The translations under genes and the position numbers were made by a program. A stretch of DNA of 64,000 nt from the NCBI GenBank assembly GCA_964532485.1, contig CAZHKE010000001.1:62001-126000 (forward strand), in the 5' to 3' direction. The notes beneath the pieces were generated by a model. The model did no database searches. It was not told the origin of the DNA and saw only the letters and a program-made list of their open reading frames with translations. This DNA comes from DATBSK01 sp964532485 (GTDB lineage Bacteria > Actinomycetota > Acidimicrobiia > IMCC26256 > PALSA-555). Of the stretch, positions 8,796 to 16,792 are shown piece by piece; positions within the stretch are counted from its first letter, which is position 1, and the number at the start of each line of letters is the position of its first letter.

Positions 8796-9820
8796 GCCGC
8801 GAACGCGCCGAGCGCGCGCTCGACGCGGCGGCGACGGACCTCGGCACCGCGCTCGGTGTCGATGGGCCCGCGCTCGTGGGCGAGCGCGCCGAGATCCTCG
8901 GCATCGCGCCCGAGGGGACGGTGTCGGCGGGTGGCTCGTGCCGACTCCTGCCGTCGCGCGACGGGCGGTGGGCCGCGATCAACCTCTCCCGGCGCGGCGA
9001 CGTCGAGCTCCTCGCGGCGTGGATGGAGCACGACTGGGACGGCCCCGCGTGGGACGCCGTGGCCCGGCACCTCGGGTCGGTCGATGCCGAGCCGGCGGTG
9101 GCGCGGGCCCAGCTGCTGGGGATCCCGGCCGCCGTGGCCGTCGCCGCGGGATCGGAGGCGACGCCGGTGCGCGTGAAGCGTGGTGGCCCGAGCGGGCGCG
9201 CTCGCGCCGATCGCCGGCCGGTCGTCCTCGACTGCTCGGCACTGTGGGCGGGACCGCTGTGCGCCCGCCTCCTCGGCGAGCGTGGCGCGCTGGTCCGCAA
9301 GGTGGAGCTCGCGGACCGGCCCGACGGCGCCCGCGCCGGCCCTCCGGAGTTCTGGCGCCGTCTCAACGGATCGAAGGAGGAGATCGCGGTCGAGCGGCAC
9401 GAGCTGCCCCGTCTGGTCGAGGGTGCCGACGTCGTCGTGACGTCCGCCCGTCCACGGGCGATCGAGCAGCTCGGCCTCGACCTCGAGCATCGGGTTCGCG
9501 ACGACGGGCTGGTGTGGGTCTCGATCACGGGCTACGGGTACCAAGGCACGTGGCGCGACCGCGTCGCGTTCGGCGACGACGCCGCGGTGGCGGGCGGCCT
9601 CGCGGTCGCCGCCGGTGGCCCAGACGCGCCGGTCTTCGTCGGCGACGCGCCGGCCGACCCGCTGGCGGGGCTGCACGGGGCACGGGCCGCGTCGTCGCTG
9701 CTCGACGAGGGTGTCGGCGCCACGATCGACGTGTCCTTGCGCGACGCGGTCGCGCAGGCCGTGGCGTCCGACGGGTACGGTGCACGGGTGCGGCCTGCAC
9801 GTGTCCAGGAGGTGGCGTGA
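8792..9820 (+). CDS. CaiB/BaiF-type (family III) CoA transferase
   Basis: About 342 residues in a frame that runs on from inside the previous gene. Family-III features are VLDCSALWAGPLCARLLGER (about residue 145), FWRRLNGSKEEI, and VWVSITGYGYQG followed by DDAAVAGGLA. Relatives move CoA between acyl groups or act as racemases. The start is uncertain: no ATG lies near the junction, a CTG at 8792 overlaps the SDR stop, and a GTG at 8876 is the first conventional start. About 130 N-terminal residues precede the family core, so this is not a simple truncated copy. It overlaps the next gene by one base (TGATG). Confidence 0.72.
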   Translation: MSRERAERALDAAATDLGTALGVDGPALVGERAEILGIAPEGTVSAGGSCRLLPSRDGRWAAINLSRRGDVELLAAWMEHDWDGPAWDAVARHLGSVDAEPAVARAQLLGIPAAVAVAAGSEATPVRVKRGGPSGRARADRRPVVLDCSALWAGPLCARLLGERGALVRKVELADRPDGARAGPPEFWRRLNGSKEEIAVERHELPRLVEGADVVVTSARPRAIEQLGLDLEHRVRDDGLVWVSITGYGYQGTWRDRVAFGDDAAVAGGLAVAAGGPDAPVFVGDAPADPLAGLHGARAASSLLDEGVGATIDVSLRDAVAQAVASDGYGARVRPARVQEVA

Positions 9821-10314
9821 TGGCCCGGCTCGATCTTCCTGAAGGTGACCAGCCCGAGATCGTGCGGGTGTGGTCGCTGCGACCCGAGATGGGCGGCGCG
9901 GTCGCGCAGCTCTCGACGGCCGTGTACCAAGAGAGTCAGCTGCCCGCACGCGTGCGGGAGGCCGCCCGAATGCGCGTCGCCGAGATCAACGGCTGCGTCG
10001 TCTGCCAGGGCTGGCGGATCCCCGAGCTCGCCGAGCAAGGCGTCGACGAGGAGCTCTACGCGCACGTCTCCGAGTGGCAGGACCACCCCCAGTACTCGGA
10101 GCAGGAGCGCCTGGCGATCGAGTACGCCGAGATGTTCTGCCTCGACCATCGCAACATCGACGACGCGTTCTTCGCGCGGCTCAAGGAGCACTTCACCGAC
10201 CCGGAGATCCTCGACCTCACGATCTGCATCGGCAACTGGGTCGCGTTCGGCCGCCTGACGATGCTCCTCGACCTCGACGAAGCGTGCGAGGTGCGCCCGC
10301 GCGCGCAGGTCTGA
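9820..10314 (+). CDS. Carboxymuconolactone decarboxylase / AhpD-like protein
   Basis: 164 residues. The AhpD-type CxxC is in NGCVVCQGW near residue 58, within a helical frame (PARVREAARMRVAEI before it, ERLAIEYAEMF after it). Relatives are peroxidase partners or decarboxylases of aromatic lactones; with a redox CxxC I favour a thiol-peroxidase-like role protecting the P450 pathway (inference). ATG at 9820 shares its A with the previous stop; the P450 follows after ten bases. Confidence 0.82.
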   Translation: MARLDLPEGDQPEIVRVWSLRPEMGGAVAQLSTAVYQESQLPARVREAARMRVAEINGCVVCQGWRIPELAEQGVDEELYAHVSEWQDHPQYSEQERLAIEYAEMFCLDHRNIDDAFFARLKEHFTDPEILDLTICIGNWVAFGRLTMLLDLDEACEVRPRAQV

Positions 10315-10324
10315 GCGTGCGCGC

Positions 10325-11542
10325 GTGACGCAGGCGACCGCGCCTCCTGGCGCCGCGGGCCCCGACCTCTTCGACCTCGGGCTGTTCGCAGACGGGCCAC
10401 CCCACGAGGTGTTCCGGCGCCTGCGCGCCGAGTCGCCCGTCTGCTTCCTCCCCGAGCCCGACGGGCCCGGGTACTGGGGCGTGTTCGGCTACGAGGACGT
10501 GTTCGAGGTGTCGCGCCACCCGCAGACGTTCGGCTCGCATCCGTCCACGTTCATCAGGGACAACCCCGACGGTGATGGCGGCGCGGGTGAGCTCATGCTC
10601 AACCAGGACCCCCCGCGCCACACGCAGCTGCGCAAGCTCGTCAACAAGGGCTTCACGCCTCGCCAGATCAACGCCCTCGAGCCGCGGATCCGCGAGATGG
10701 TCGTGCGGATCCTCGACGACGCCGCAGCGAGGGGGAGCTTCGACCTCGTGACCGACGTCGCGGTCGAGGTGCCGCTCCAGGTGATCGCCGAGCTCGTCGG
10801 CGTGCCGACGAAGGAGCGGCACACGGTCTTCGCGTGGACCGAGACCATGATGAGCCTGGACGACCCCGAGGTCGGCGCGACGATCGAGGATGCGCACCAG
10901 GCGATGAGCGAGATGTTCGCCTACGCGGATCGCCTCGCCGCCGAGCGCGCCGACGGCGACGGCTCCGACCTGCTGAGCGTCCTGCTCCGAGCCGAGGTGG
11001 ACGGCGCGCGCCTCTCGGCGATGGACGTCGACCTGTTCTTCATGCTGCTCATGAACGCCGGCAGCGAGACGACCCGCAACCTCATCACCGGAGGGACCCT
11101 GGCGCTCTTCGAGCACCCCGAGGAGCGGGCGCGGCTGGCAGGCGATCCGGTGCTCCTCCCGACGGCGATCGAGGAGATGCTGCGCTGGGTCACACCCGTG
11201 ATGCACTTCCGTCGCACCGCCCGTACCGACACCGAGCTGGGTGGGCAGCAGATCCGCGAGGGCGACAAGGTCGTGATGTGGTACTCCTCGGCCAACCGGG
11301 ACGAGTCGCACTTCTCCGACGCCGATCGCTTCGACGTCGGGCGCACGCCGAACGAGCACGTCGCCTTCGGTGCCGGGGGCCCGCACTTCTGCCTCGGCGC
11401 GAGCCTCGCTCGGCTCGAGGCGCGGGTGATGTTCGAGGAGCTGCTCGCACGGATGCCGGGGCTCGCCCCCGACGGTCCCGTCAAGCGCCTGGGCTCGAAC
11501 TTCATCAACGGCATCAAGTCGCTGCCCGTCCGCACCACCTGA
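10325..11542 (+). CDS. Cytochrome P450, CYP125/124/142-like
   Basis: 405 residues from a GTG. The I-helix has MNAGSETTRN, the ExxR pair is EEML-RW, and the haem loop is FGAGGPHFCLGASLAR with the thiolate Cys near 358. The late NFINGIKSLPV and the early LNQDPPRHTQLRKLVNKGF match the actinobacterial CYP125/124/142 clan, which hydroxylates the terminal carbon of sterol and methyl-branched side chains. Being in an operon with SDRs, which could take the alcohol further, fits that role. The electron donor is not encoded in the window. Confidence 0.9.
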   Translation: MTQATAPPGAAGPDLFDLGLFADGPPHEVFRRLRAESPVCFLPEPDGPGYWGVFGYEDVFEVSRHPQTFGSHPSTFIRDNPDGDGGAGELMLNQDPPRHTQLRKLVNKGFTPRQINALEPRIREMVVRILDDAAARGSFDLVTDVAVEVPLQVIAELVGVPTKERHTVFAWTETMMSLDDPEVGATIEDAHQAMSEMFAYADRLAAERADGDGSDLLSVLLRAEVDGARLSAMDVDLFFMLLMNAGSETTRNLITGGTLALFEHPEERARLAGDPVLLPTAIEEMLRWVTPVMHFRRTARTDTELGGQQIREGDKVVMWYSSANRDESHFSDADRFDVGRTPNEHVAFGAGGPHFCLGASLARLEARVMFEELLARMPGLAPDGPVKRLGSNFINGIKSLPVRTT

Positions 11543-11551
11543 GGCCGCGGC

Positions 11552-12238
11552 GTGCACCGTCCGCTCGATGGCAAGCGCGTCGTCGTGACGGGCACCGAGC
11601 GCGACTTCGGTCGTGAGCTGCTCGACGGTGTCCTCGGTGGCGGGCCGTCCCACGCCAGTGGCATCGCGACCAGCGCACTCGAGACTCGGGCGCAGGTCGA
11701 CGTCCAGCTCGCCGCCGCGGCCGAGCGCGCCCGTGGCCCGGTCGACGTCGTCGTCCATGTCGCGATGCCCGAGGTCGCCTTCGAGGCGATCGACTTCGCC
11801 GAGGTCGACGACGCGCGCTGGGAAGCGGTGTGGGAGGGCACGATGCGCCCGACGCTGTTCGTGCTGCAGGCGGCGTTTCGCGAGATGCAGGGTCGAGGCG
11901 GCAGCATCGTGCTCGTCACGCCGACGGTCTCGATGTCGGGTGCGGAGCGGCTCGTGCCGTACACGGTGGCCGTCGAGGGCCAGCGGCTGCTCGCGAAGTC
12001 GGCGGCGCGGCAGTGGGGACCTGACGGCATCCGCGTGAACTGCGTCGCGCCCGCGCCGGAGCACTCCGCCGTCGGTGTCGAGTCGACGGCGGTGTCGCTC
12101 GCGCCGCCCGCGCTGGGCGGGCCCGGTGACGTGGTTGCCGACATCGCACCGGTCGTCGTGTGGCTCGCCAGCGACGCGGCTCACTTCGTGACCGGCGTGA
12201 CGGTCTGCGCCGACGGCGGCGTCTGGATGGCACCGTGA
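11552..12238 (+). CDS. Degenerate SDR-fold protein, probably not catalytic
   Basis: 228 residues from a GTG. The overall shape is SDR (VDVVVHVAMPE, GGSIVLVTPTVSMSG, GPDGIRVNCVAPAPE, VTGVTVCADGG), but the cofactor loop reads TGTERDFG near residue 13 without the GxxxGxG glycines, about 25-30 residues are missing after it, and the catalytic Tyr137 is followed by VAV where YxxxK needs Lys. It may be a non-enzymatic partner of the SDR encoded next to it (4-base GTGA overlap), or a decaying copy. The frame is intact, which favours a retained role. Confidence 0.8.
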   Translation: MHRPLDGKRVVVTGTERDFGRELLDGVLGGGPSHASGIATSALETRAQVDVQLAAAAERARGPVDVVVHVAMPEVAFEAIDFAEVDDARWEAVWEGTMRPTLFVLQAAFREMQGRGGSIVLVTPTVSMSGAERLVPYTVAVEGQRLLAKSAARQWGPDGIRVNCVAPAPEHSAVGVESTAVSLAPPALGGPGDVVADIAPVVVWLASDAAHFVTGVTVCADGGVWMAP

Positions 12239-13032
12239 GCTCGCCTGGTTCTGGTTCGGGTTCGGGCGGAGACCGTCTCGCGGGCCGAACCGTCGTCGTG
12301 ACCGGGGCGGGCCAGGGGGTCGGCGAGGGGATCGCGAGGGCGTGCGCCGCCCAGGGGGCGAACGTCGTGATCGCGGCCCGGCGCGCCGAGACGGGTGAGC
12401 CGGTCGCGGCGTCGATCCGTGAGCGCGGCGACGAGGCGGTGTGCATCGTCACCGACGTCACGAGCCGCGACTCGATGACGGCGTGCGTCGCCGAGACCAT
12501 CGAACGCTACGGCGGCCTCGAGGTCATGGTGCACAACGCATACCGGGGCGCGGCGCCGCACCGGCTGGAGGAGCTCGACGTCGAGCTGTGGGACCGGAAC
12601 TCGCGCACGGCGGTCTGGGGCTCGTACTACAGCGCGGTGCTGGCGTTCCCTCACCTGCGCGATGCGGGCGCGCGGGGTCGTCTCATCCTCATCACGTCGC
12701 CGTCGGGCGTGGAGGGCAGCGTCAACATCCCGATCTACTCGCCGGTCAAGGCGGCGCAGCGCGCCATGGCCAAGAGCCTGTCGCGGGAGTGGGGGCCGCT
12801 CGGGATCACCGTCAACTGCATCGCGCCCGTCGCCGCGAGCCCCGCGCTCATGGGCGCGTTCGAGCAGAACCCCGTCCTCGAGGAGCGTGTGACGGCACGC
12901 ACCTCTCTGCGGCGAATCGGCGACCTCGAGCACGACATCGGCCCCGTCGCCGTGTTCCTCGCGAGTGGCGACGGCGGCTACGTCACCGGCCAGACGATCG
13001 TCTGCGACGGTGGCAGCTTCATGGGCCTGTGA
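12235..13032 (+). CDS. SDR-family oxidoreductase
   Basis: 265 residues from GTG 12235, which overlaps the previous stop. A short Ser/Gly linker precedes TVVVTGAGQGVGEG. HNAY replaces NNAG, and the catalytic site is ITSPSG...YSPVK near residue 167. Its C-terminus VTGQTIVCDGGSFMG is normal. It is the last gene of the plus-strand operon and converges on the ligase at 13054. If the protein encoded before it is a pseudo-subunit, this would be the active partner. Confidence 0.86.
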   Translation: MSSPGSGSGSGGDRLAGRTVVVTGAGQGVGEGIARACAAQGANVVIAARRAETGEPVAASIRERGDEAVCIVTDVTSRDSMTACVAETIERYGGLEVMVHNAYRGAAPHRLEELDVELWDRNSRTAVWGSYYSAVLAFPHLRDAGARGRLILITSPSGVEGSVNIPIYSPVKAAQRAMAKSLSREWGPLGITVNCIAPVAASPALMGAFEQNPVLEERVTARTSLRRIGDLEHDIGPVAVFLASGDGGYVTGQTIVCDGGSFMGL

Positions 13033-13053
13033 CGGCGCCGGCGCGCTCGGGGG

Positions 13054-14487
13054 TCAGCGCCGGCCGAGCTCCTCACGGACGGTGCGCCGCAGGATCTTGC
13101 CGGTCGCGGTCTGGGGCAGCTCGTCTCGGATGGCGATGGTCTCGGGCGTCTTGAGGCCGCCGAGGTGCTCGTGCACGTGCGCGCGCAGCTCCGCCTCGTC
13201 GGTCGCCGCGCCGGCGCGCAGCGACACCATCGCGACGATGCGCTCGCCCCACTCCTCGTCCGGCACACCTACGACGGCCGCGGCCCCCACGGCGCGGTGG
13301 TGCAGCAGCACGTCCTCGACCTCCGCCGGCGCCACGTTCTCCCCGCCACGGATGATCGTGTCGTCGCCCCGTCCCTCGACGTAGAGGTAGCCCTCGCCGT
13401 CGATGCGACCCTGGTCGCCGGTGTGCAGCCAGCCGTCGCCGTCGCGGTGCGAGCCGCCGCCCACGTAGCGGCCCGAGACCTGGGCGCCGCGCACGCAGAT
13501 CTCGCCGATCGAGCCGTCGGTGACCTCGCCGCCGTCGGCGCCGACGATCCGCACCTCGATGCCGGGGACGGGCCGCCCGACCGACCCCAGCCGGGCACGC
13601 GCGGCCGGGTCGTCGCTCGCGGCCGCGGTCCGGTGATCGTCGGGCCCGAGGACGCAGACGGTGCTGCTCGTCTCCGTCAGCCCGTACGCGTTCACGAAGC
13701 CCGCGTCGGGCAGGAGGTCGAGCGCACGTGCGAGCACGGGCGCGGGCATGCGCGCCCCGCCGTACACGAGGTGTCGCAGCGTCGACGGGCAGAGGCTCGA
13801 ATCGGCCTCGAGCGCGTGCACGATGCGCGCCAGCATCGTCGGCACGACGAACGCATGCGTGACCTGCTCGCGGTTCGCGGTCTCGAGCCAGGCCTCGGGC
13901 GTGAATCGCGGCAGCGGCACGATGCGGCGTCCCGCGTACGTCGAGCTCAGCACCGCGGTGACGCCCGCGATGTGGAACGGCGGGACCGACAGCAGCACGG
14001 CCTCGTCGTCGCCGGCCGACGCGAACTCGACGGTGTTGATCTGGTACGCGAGGAGCTGATCGTGCTCGAGCACGGCAGCCTTCGGCTCCGCCGACGTGCC
14101 GCTCGTGAACAGGAGCACGGCCGGGCGCTCGGGCTCGTCGGGGTACGTCTGATCACCGGCGCCTGTCATCGCGATCCACGACTCGTCGGCGACCACCACC
14201 GGCTCGAGCCGGTGCAGCAGCGCGTCGCGAGCCTCGGCGGGCAGCCGGTAGTTGATCGGCGCGTACGACACGCCCGCCCATGCGGCGCCGAACACGACGG
14301 CCGGGACGAGCGGCGACGTCTCGCTGACCAGCGCGACGTCGTCGGCATCGGCGCGGGCCAGGTGCGCGCCGATCGCGACCGCGCGCTGGCGCAGGTCGGC
14401 ATACGTCAACCCGCCGTCACGTGGCCCGATGGCGACGCGGTCGCCGAAGCCGTCCGCGGCGATCTCCAGCAGCATGGCGATGTTCAC
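13054..14487 (-). CDS. AMP-binding acyl-CoA ligase (short form)
   Basis: 477 residues. It has LLFTSGTSAEPKAAVLEHD (P-loop, about residue 127), NAYGLTETSS, GDQGRIDGEGYLYVEGRGDD (hinge, one residue group split by RGDD), IIRGGENVAPAEVE, and the C-terminal Lys in ATGKILRR. The K in the SGT-x-x-x-P-K motif is kept. It overlaps the crotonase gene upstream by four bases (ATGA), so the two are translated together. The likely job is activation of an acid for beta-oxidation. Confidence 0.86.
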   Translation of the reverse strand: MNIAMLLEIAADGFGDRVAIGPRDGGLTYADLRQRAVAIGAHLARADADDVALVSETSPLVPAVVFGAAWAGVSYAPINYRLPAEARDALLHRLEPVVVADESWIAMTGAGDQTYPDEPERPAVLLFTSGTSAEPKAAVLEHDQLLAYQINTVEFASAGDDEAVLLSVPPFHIAGVTAVLSSTYAGRRIVPLPRFTPEAWLETANREQVTHAFVVPTMLARIVHALEADSSLCPSTLRHLVYGGARMPAPVLARALDLLPDAGFVNAYGLTETSSTVCVLGPDDHRTAAASDDPAARARLGSVGRPVPGIEVRIVGADGGEVTDGSIGEICVRGAQVSGRYVGGGSHRDGDGWLHTGDQGRIDGEGYLYVEGRGDDTIIRGGENVAPAEVEDVLLHHRAVGAAAVVGVPDEEWGERIVAMVSLRAGAATDEAELRAHVHEHLGGLKTPETIAIRDELPQTATGKILRRTVREELGRR

Positions 14488-15524
14488 GTCAGCGACTCCG
14501 CGATCTCGAAGGCCCGTGCACGCAGACGATCGTGAGACACGATCTCGTCGACGAGACCCCAGTCGCGCGCCTGGTCGACGCCGATCGTACCGTCGCGCAG
14601 CAGCAGCGAGAGGACTGCGCGGCGCCCGGCACGGCGAGCGATCGACACGGTCCCGCCCGCTCCCGGCACGAGGCCGATCGCCTGTTCGGGCAGCCCGATG
14701 CGGGTGTCGTCGCTCGCGAGCACGTGATCGGCGAACGCCGCGAGCTCGATGCCCGCGCCCAGACAGGTCCCGTGGACGGCGACGACGAGTCGCTCGTGCA
14801 GCGCGGCGAACCGCCCGGCCGGTGAGCGCAGCAGGCGGACCATGTGGGCGGTCGCCGGGTCGGGGAACGTCCCGAACTCGTCGAGGTCGCCCCCCGACGA
14901 GAACGACGGCCCGTCGCCGCGCACGACGATGCCACCCGAGCTCCAGGTGGCGTCCGCCAGCGCGGCGTCGAGCGCATCGCGCATCGCGGCGTCGAGGGCG
15001 TTGTGGCGGCCCGGGCGCGTCAGCACGATCTCGGTCACGTCGCCGACCGACTCGACGCGGACTCGCGCGAGATCGGCGTCGTCGGCGGGGCGAGCAGGGG
15101 TCGCGTCGCGCCAGGCGCGGAACTCCGGACCCGCCTGCAGCACGGAGTAGACCGCAGACTCGGCGTTGAGGCCGTCATCGACGTCGGTGCGCGGTGCCCG
15201 TAGCAGCAACGCTGCGCTGACGGCCGCGAGTGGCGCCCGCGCGAACGCGTCCTCGACGGCGCGCACGTCGTCGTCGGTCGCGACGACATCGAACGAGCCC
15301 TCGATCTCCTCGGGTGGTGAGATCGCGACCGTCAGCGCCGGCACCGCGCGCAGGACGGCGCGCGACGACGGAGGGACCGACTCGGGCCAGGCGCCCTCGA
15401 ACCGGACGCACGCTCCCGGCGCCAGTGCGTCACGCAACATGGCGTCGAGCGCGACGCCCCCGGCCGCGAGGCCGGTGGCATCGACCCGAACGACCGTCGC
15501 GTGGGTGGCGGCGGCGCCCTCCAT
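14484..15524 (-). CDS. Enoyl-CoA hydratase/isomerase with N-terminal extension
   Basis: 346 residues, about 85 longer than a usual crotonase. The last 200 residues carry the fold: RPGRHNALDAAM, FSSGGDLDEFG (oxyanion-hole strand), HGTCLGAGIELAAFADHVLA, and IGLPEQAIGLVPGAGGT, which keeps the E...G-A-G-G pattern of active hydratases. The first 130 residues (VDATGLAAGGV, PALTVAISPPEE) look like a decayed or variant second crotonase N-terminus. It lies between the two desulforedoxin-like genes and the ligase in one operon. Confidence 0.82.
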   Translation of the reverse strand: MEGAAATHATVVRVDATGLAAGGVALDAMLRDALAPGACVRFEGAWPESVPPSSRAVLRAVPALTVAISPPEEIEGSFDVVATDDDVRAVEDAFARAPLAAVSAALLLRAPRTDVDDGLNAESAVYSVLQAGPEFRAWRDATPARPADDADLARVRVESVGDVTEIVLTRPGRHNALDAAMRDALDAALADATWSSGGIVVRGDGPSFSSGGDLDEFGTFPDPATAHMVRLLRSPAGRFAALHERLVVAVHGTCLGAGIELAAFADHVLASDDTRIGLPEQAIGLVPGAGGTVSIARRAGRRAVLSLLLRDGTIGVDQARDWGLVDEIVSHDRLRARAFEIAESLT

Positions 15525-15542
15525 CCCTGCCTGGTGCGTGGT

Positions 15543-15686
15543 TCAGTCCGACGACGGGAGCGGCTTGGCCTGGGCGACCTCCATCGCCTGGCCGTGGCAC
15601 GAGACCTCGCCGTCGCCCGGCTTCGTGACGAGGACCGTGGCCTCGCACACGCTGCACTGGTAGCGCTTGCCCAGCAGGTTCGCCAT
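15543..15686 (-). CDS. Desulforedoxin-like small metal-binding protein (Cys3His variant)
   Basis: 47 residues: MANLLGKRYQCSVCEAT..., then KPGDGEVSCHGQAM. The ligand pattern C11-x2-C14-x15-C30-H31 has exactly the spacing of desulforedoxin (C-x2-C-x15-C-C), but the fourth Cys is His. This would give a Cys3His iron or zinc site. It lies 18 bases upstream of the crotonase gene and 9 bases after the second such gene, so all are probably one operon. It may be an electron carrier or a metal-dependent subunit; no function can be assigned. Confidence 0.75.
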   Translation of the reverse strand: MANLLGKRYQCSVCEATVLVTKPGDGEVSCHGQAMEVAQAKPLPSSD

Positions 15687-15695
15687 GCGTGCGTC

Positions 15696-15821
15696 CTAGG
15701 AGCTCTTGGCGGTCATCGGCTCGTCGCAGCAGACGATCACCTCGTCGGTGCCCTTCACGACGATGATCTCGGTCCCGCACTTCGAGCAGCGCAGGCGCGT
15801 TCCCACGGCCGTCGGTGCCAT
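15696..15821 (-). CDS. Desulforedoxin-like small iron protein (Cys4)
   Basis: 41 residues. The motif RCSKCGTEIIVV...VIVCCDEPM places C12, C15, C31 and C32 at the spacing of desulforedoxin, which binds one Fe in an FeS4 centre and forms a homodimer. Such domains also form the N-terminus of desulfoferrodoxin (superoxide reductase). Here it is free-standing, begins a crotonase/ligase operon, and is followed by the Cys3His variant. It is preceded by a leaderless promoter. Zn instead of Fe is possible. Confidence 0.8.
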   Translation of the reverse strand: MAPTAVGTRLRCSKCGTEIIVVKGTDEVIVCCDEPMTAKSS

Positions 15822-15827
15822 GCGGTC

Positions 15828-15833
15828 AGACTA
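15828..15833 (-). promoter_or_regulatory. Leaderless -10 box (TAGTCT)
   Basis: On the minus strand TAGTCT is followed by six bases and then the ATG at 15821. Only 19 bases separate this start from the plus-strand start at 15841, so both transcripts must have almost no leader. Confidence 0.5.
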
Positions 15834-15840
15834 TCGCCGC

Positions 15841-16728
15841 ATGTCTTCCGGACCTGAAGCCCGATCCGACGGGCCCGACCCGGACGTCGCGCCGGACATC
15901 GACGTCCCGGCCCTCACCGACATCCGGTTCGAGGTCCGGGACCACGTCGCCGTCGTGACCCTCGACCGGCCCGACCAGCGGAACGCGTTCACGGGGGCGA
16001 TGGGCGACAGCCTGGGCCGGTTGCACGCGCACTGCGACACCGACGACGACATCCGCGTGGTCGTGGTGACCGGCGCGGGTGACGCGTTCTGCGCCGGGGC
16101 CGACCTCACGCCCGGGGGCGCGACGTTCGCGGCTCCGGGCGAGCGGGCTGGAGGCGCCGAGGCGTTCACGTCGTCGCCGATCCGGCCGACCGCGTGGCAG
16201 ATCCGCAAGCCCGTGCTCGCGGCGATGAACGGGCACGCGATCGGCATCGGCATGACGCTCGCCATGCACTGCGACGTCCGCTTCATGGCGACCGGCGCGA
16301 AGTACGGCTTCGTCCACAACCGGCGCGGCGTCCTGCCCGACGCGCACTCGCACTGGACGGTGCCGCGGGCGGTCGGGTTCGCGCGAGCCGCCGACCTGCT
16401 GCTGTCAGGCAGGCACTTCACCGCCGAGGAGGCGTTCGCCATGGGCCTCGCGGCGCGTGCGCTCCCCGCCGACGAGGTGCTGCCGGCCACGCTCGAGTAC
16501 GCCCGCGACCTCGCCGTCAACACCGCACCGCTGTCGATCGCGCTGTCGAAGCGGCTGCTCTGGCACCAGCCCACGCTGGACGCCGACGAGTGCGACCGGC
16601 TCGAGACCGCGTACCACCGCGTCGTCATGGGTCGCGACGACGCCCGTGAAGGCGTGCTGGCGTTCCTCGAGCGCCGCGACCCCGAATGGTCGCTGAGCCC
16701 GACCCGCGACTGGCCCGAGGAGCCTTGA
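15841..16728 (+). CDS. Enoyl-CoA hydratase/isomerase family protein
   Basis: 295 residues from the ATG at 15841. An acidic, Pro-rich N-terminus is followed by the crotonase core: RPDQRNAF, GDAFCAGADL (oxyanion strand), MNGHAIGIGMTLAMHCD, then FVHNRRGVLPDAHSHW. At the site where hydratases have Glu residues (FPE and PGAGG) it has VHN and PDAHS, so it is not a standard hydratase; related subfamilies use the acid in the V-x-P-[DE]-A loop. It diverges from the desulforedoxin operon and ends at a family-A palindrome. Confidence 0.85.
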   Translation: MSSGPEARSDGPDPDVAPDIDVPALTDIRFEVRDHVAVVTLDRPDQRNAFTGAMGDSLGRLHAHCDTDDDIRVVVVTGAGDAFCAGADLTPGGATFAAPGERAGGAEAFTSSPIRPTAWQIRKPVLAAMNGHAIGIGMTLAMHCDVRFMATGAKYGFVHNRRGVLPDAHSHWTVPRAVGFARAADLLLSGRHFTAEEAFAMGLAARALPADEVLPATLEYARDLAVNTAPLSIALSKRLLWHQPTLDADECDRLETAYHRVVMGRDDAREGVLAFLERRDPEWSLSPTRDWPEEP

Positions 16729-16740
16729 CTCGCTCTCTGA

Positions 16741-16778
16741 TGCGTCCCTCACCCTCGAATGCGCGGGTGCGGGACGCA
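16741..16778. repeat. Intergenic palindrome family A, copy 2
   Basis: Stem TGCGTCCCTCACCC / GGGTGCGGGACGCA (one mismatch), loop TCGAATGCGC. It lies between two converging genes, where it could end transcription from both sides. The loop matches that of copy 1 and the reverse of copy 3. Confidence 0.7.
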
Positions 16779-16792
16779 ACCATGGGTCCGGC

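Noticed and set aside
10217..12184. A 655-codon minus-strand open frame across the P450 gene
   Set aside because: The plus strand encodes an intact P450 with haem and I-helix motifs; the minus frame is a composition artefact.
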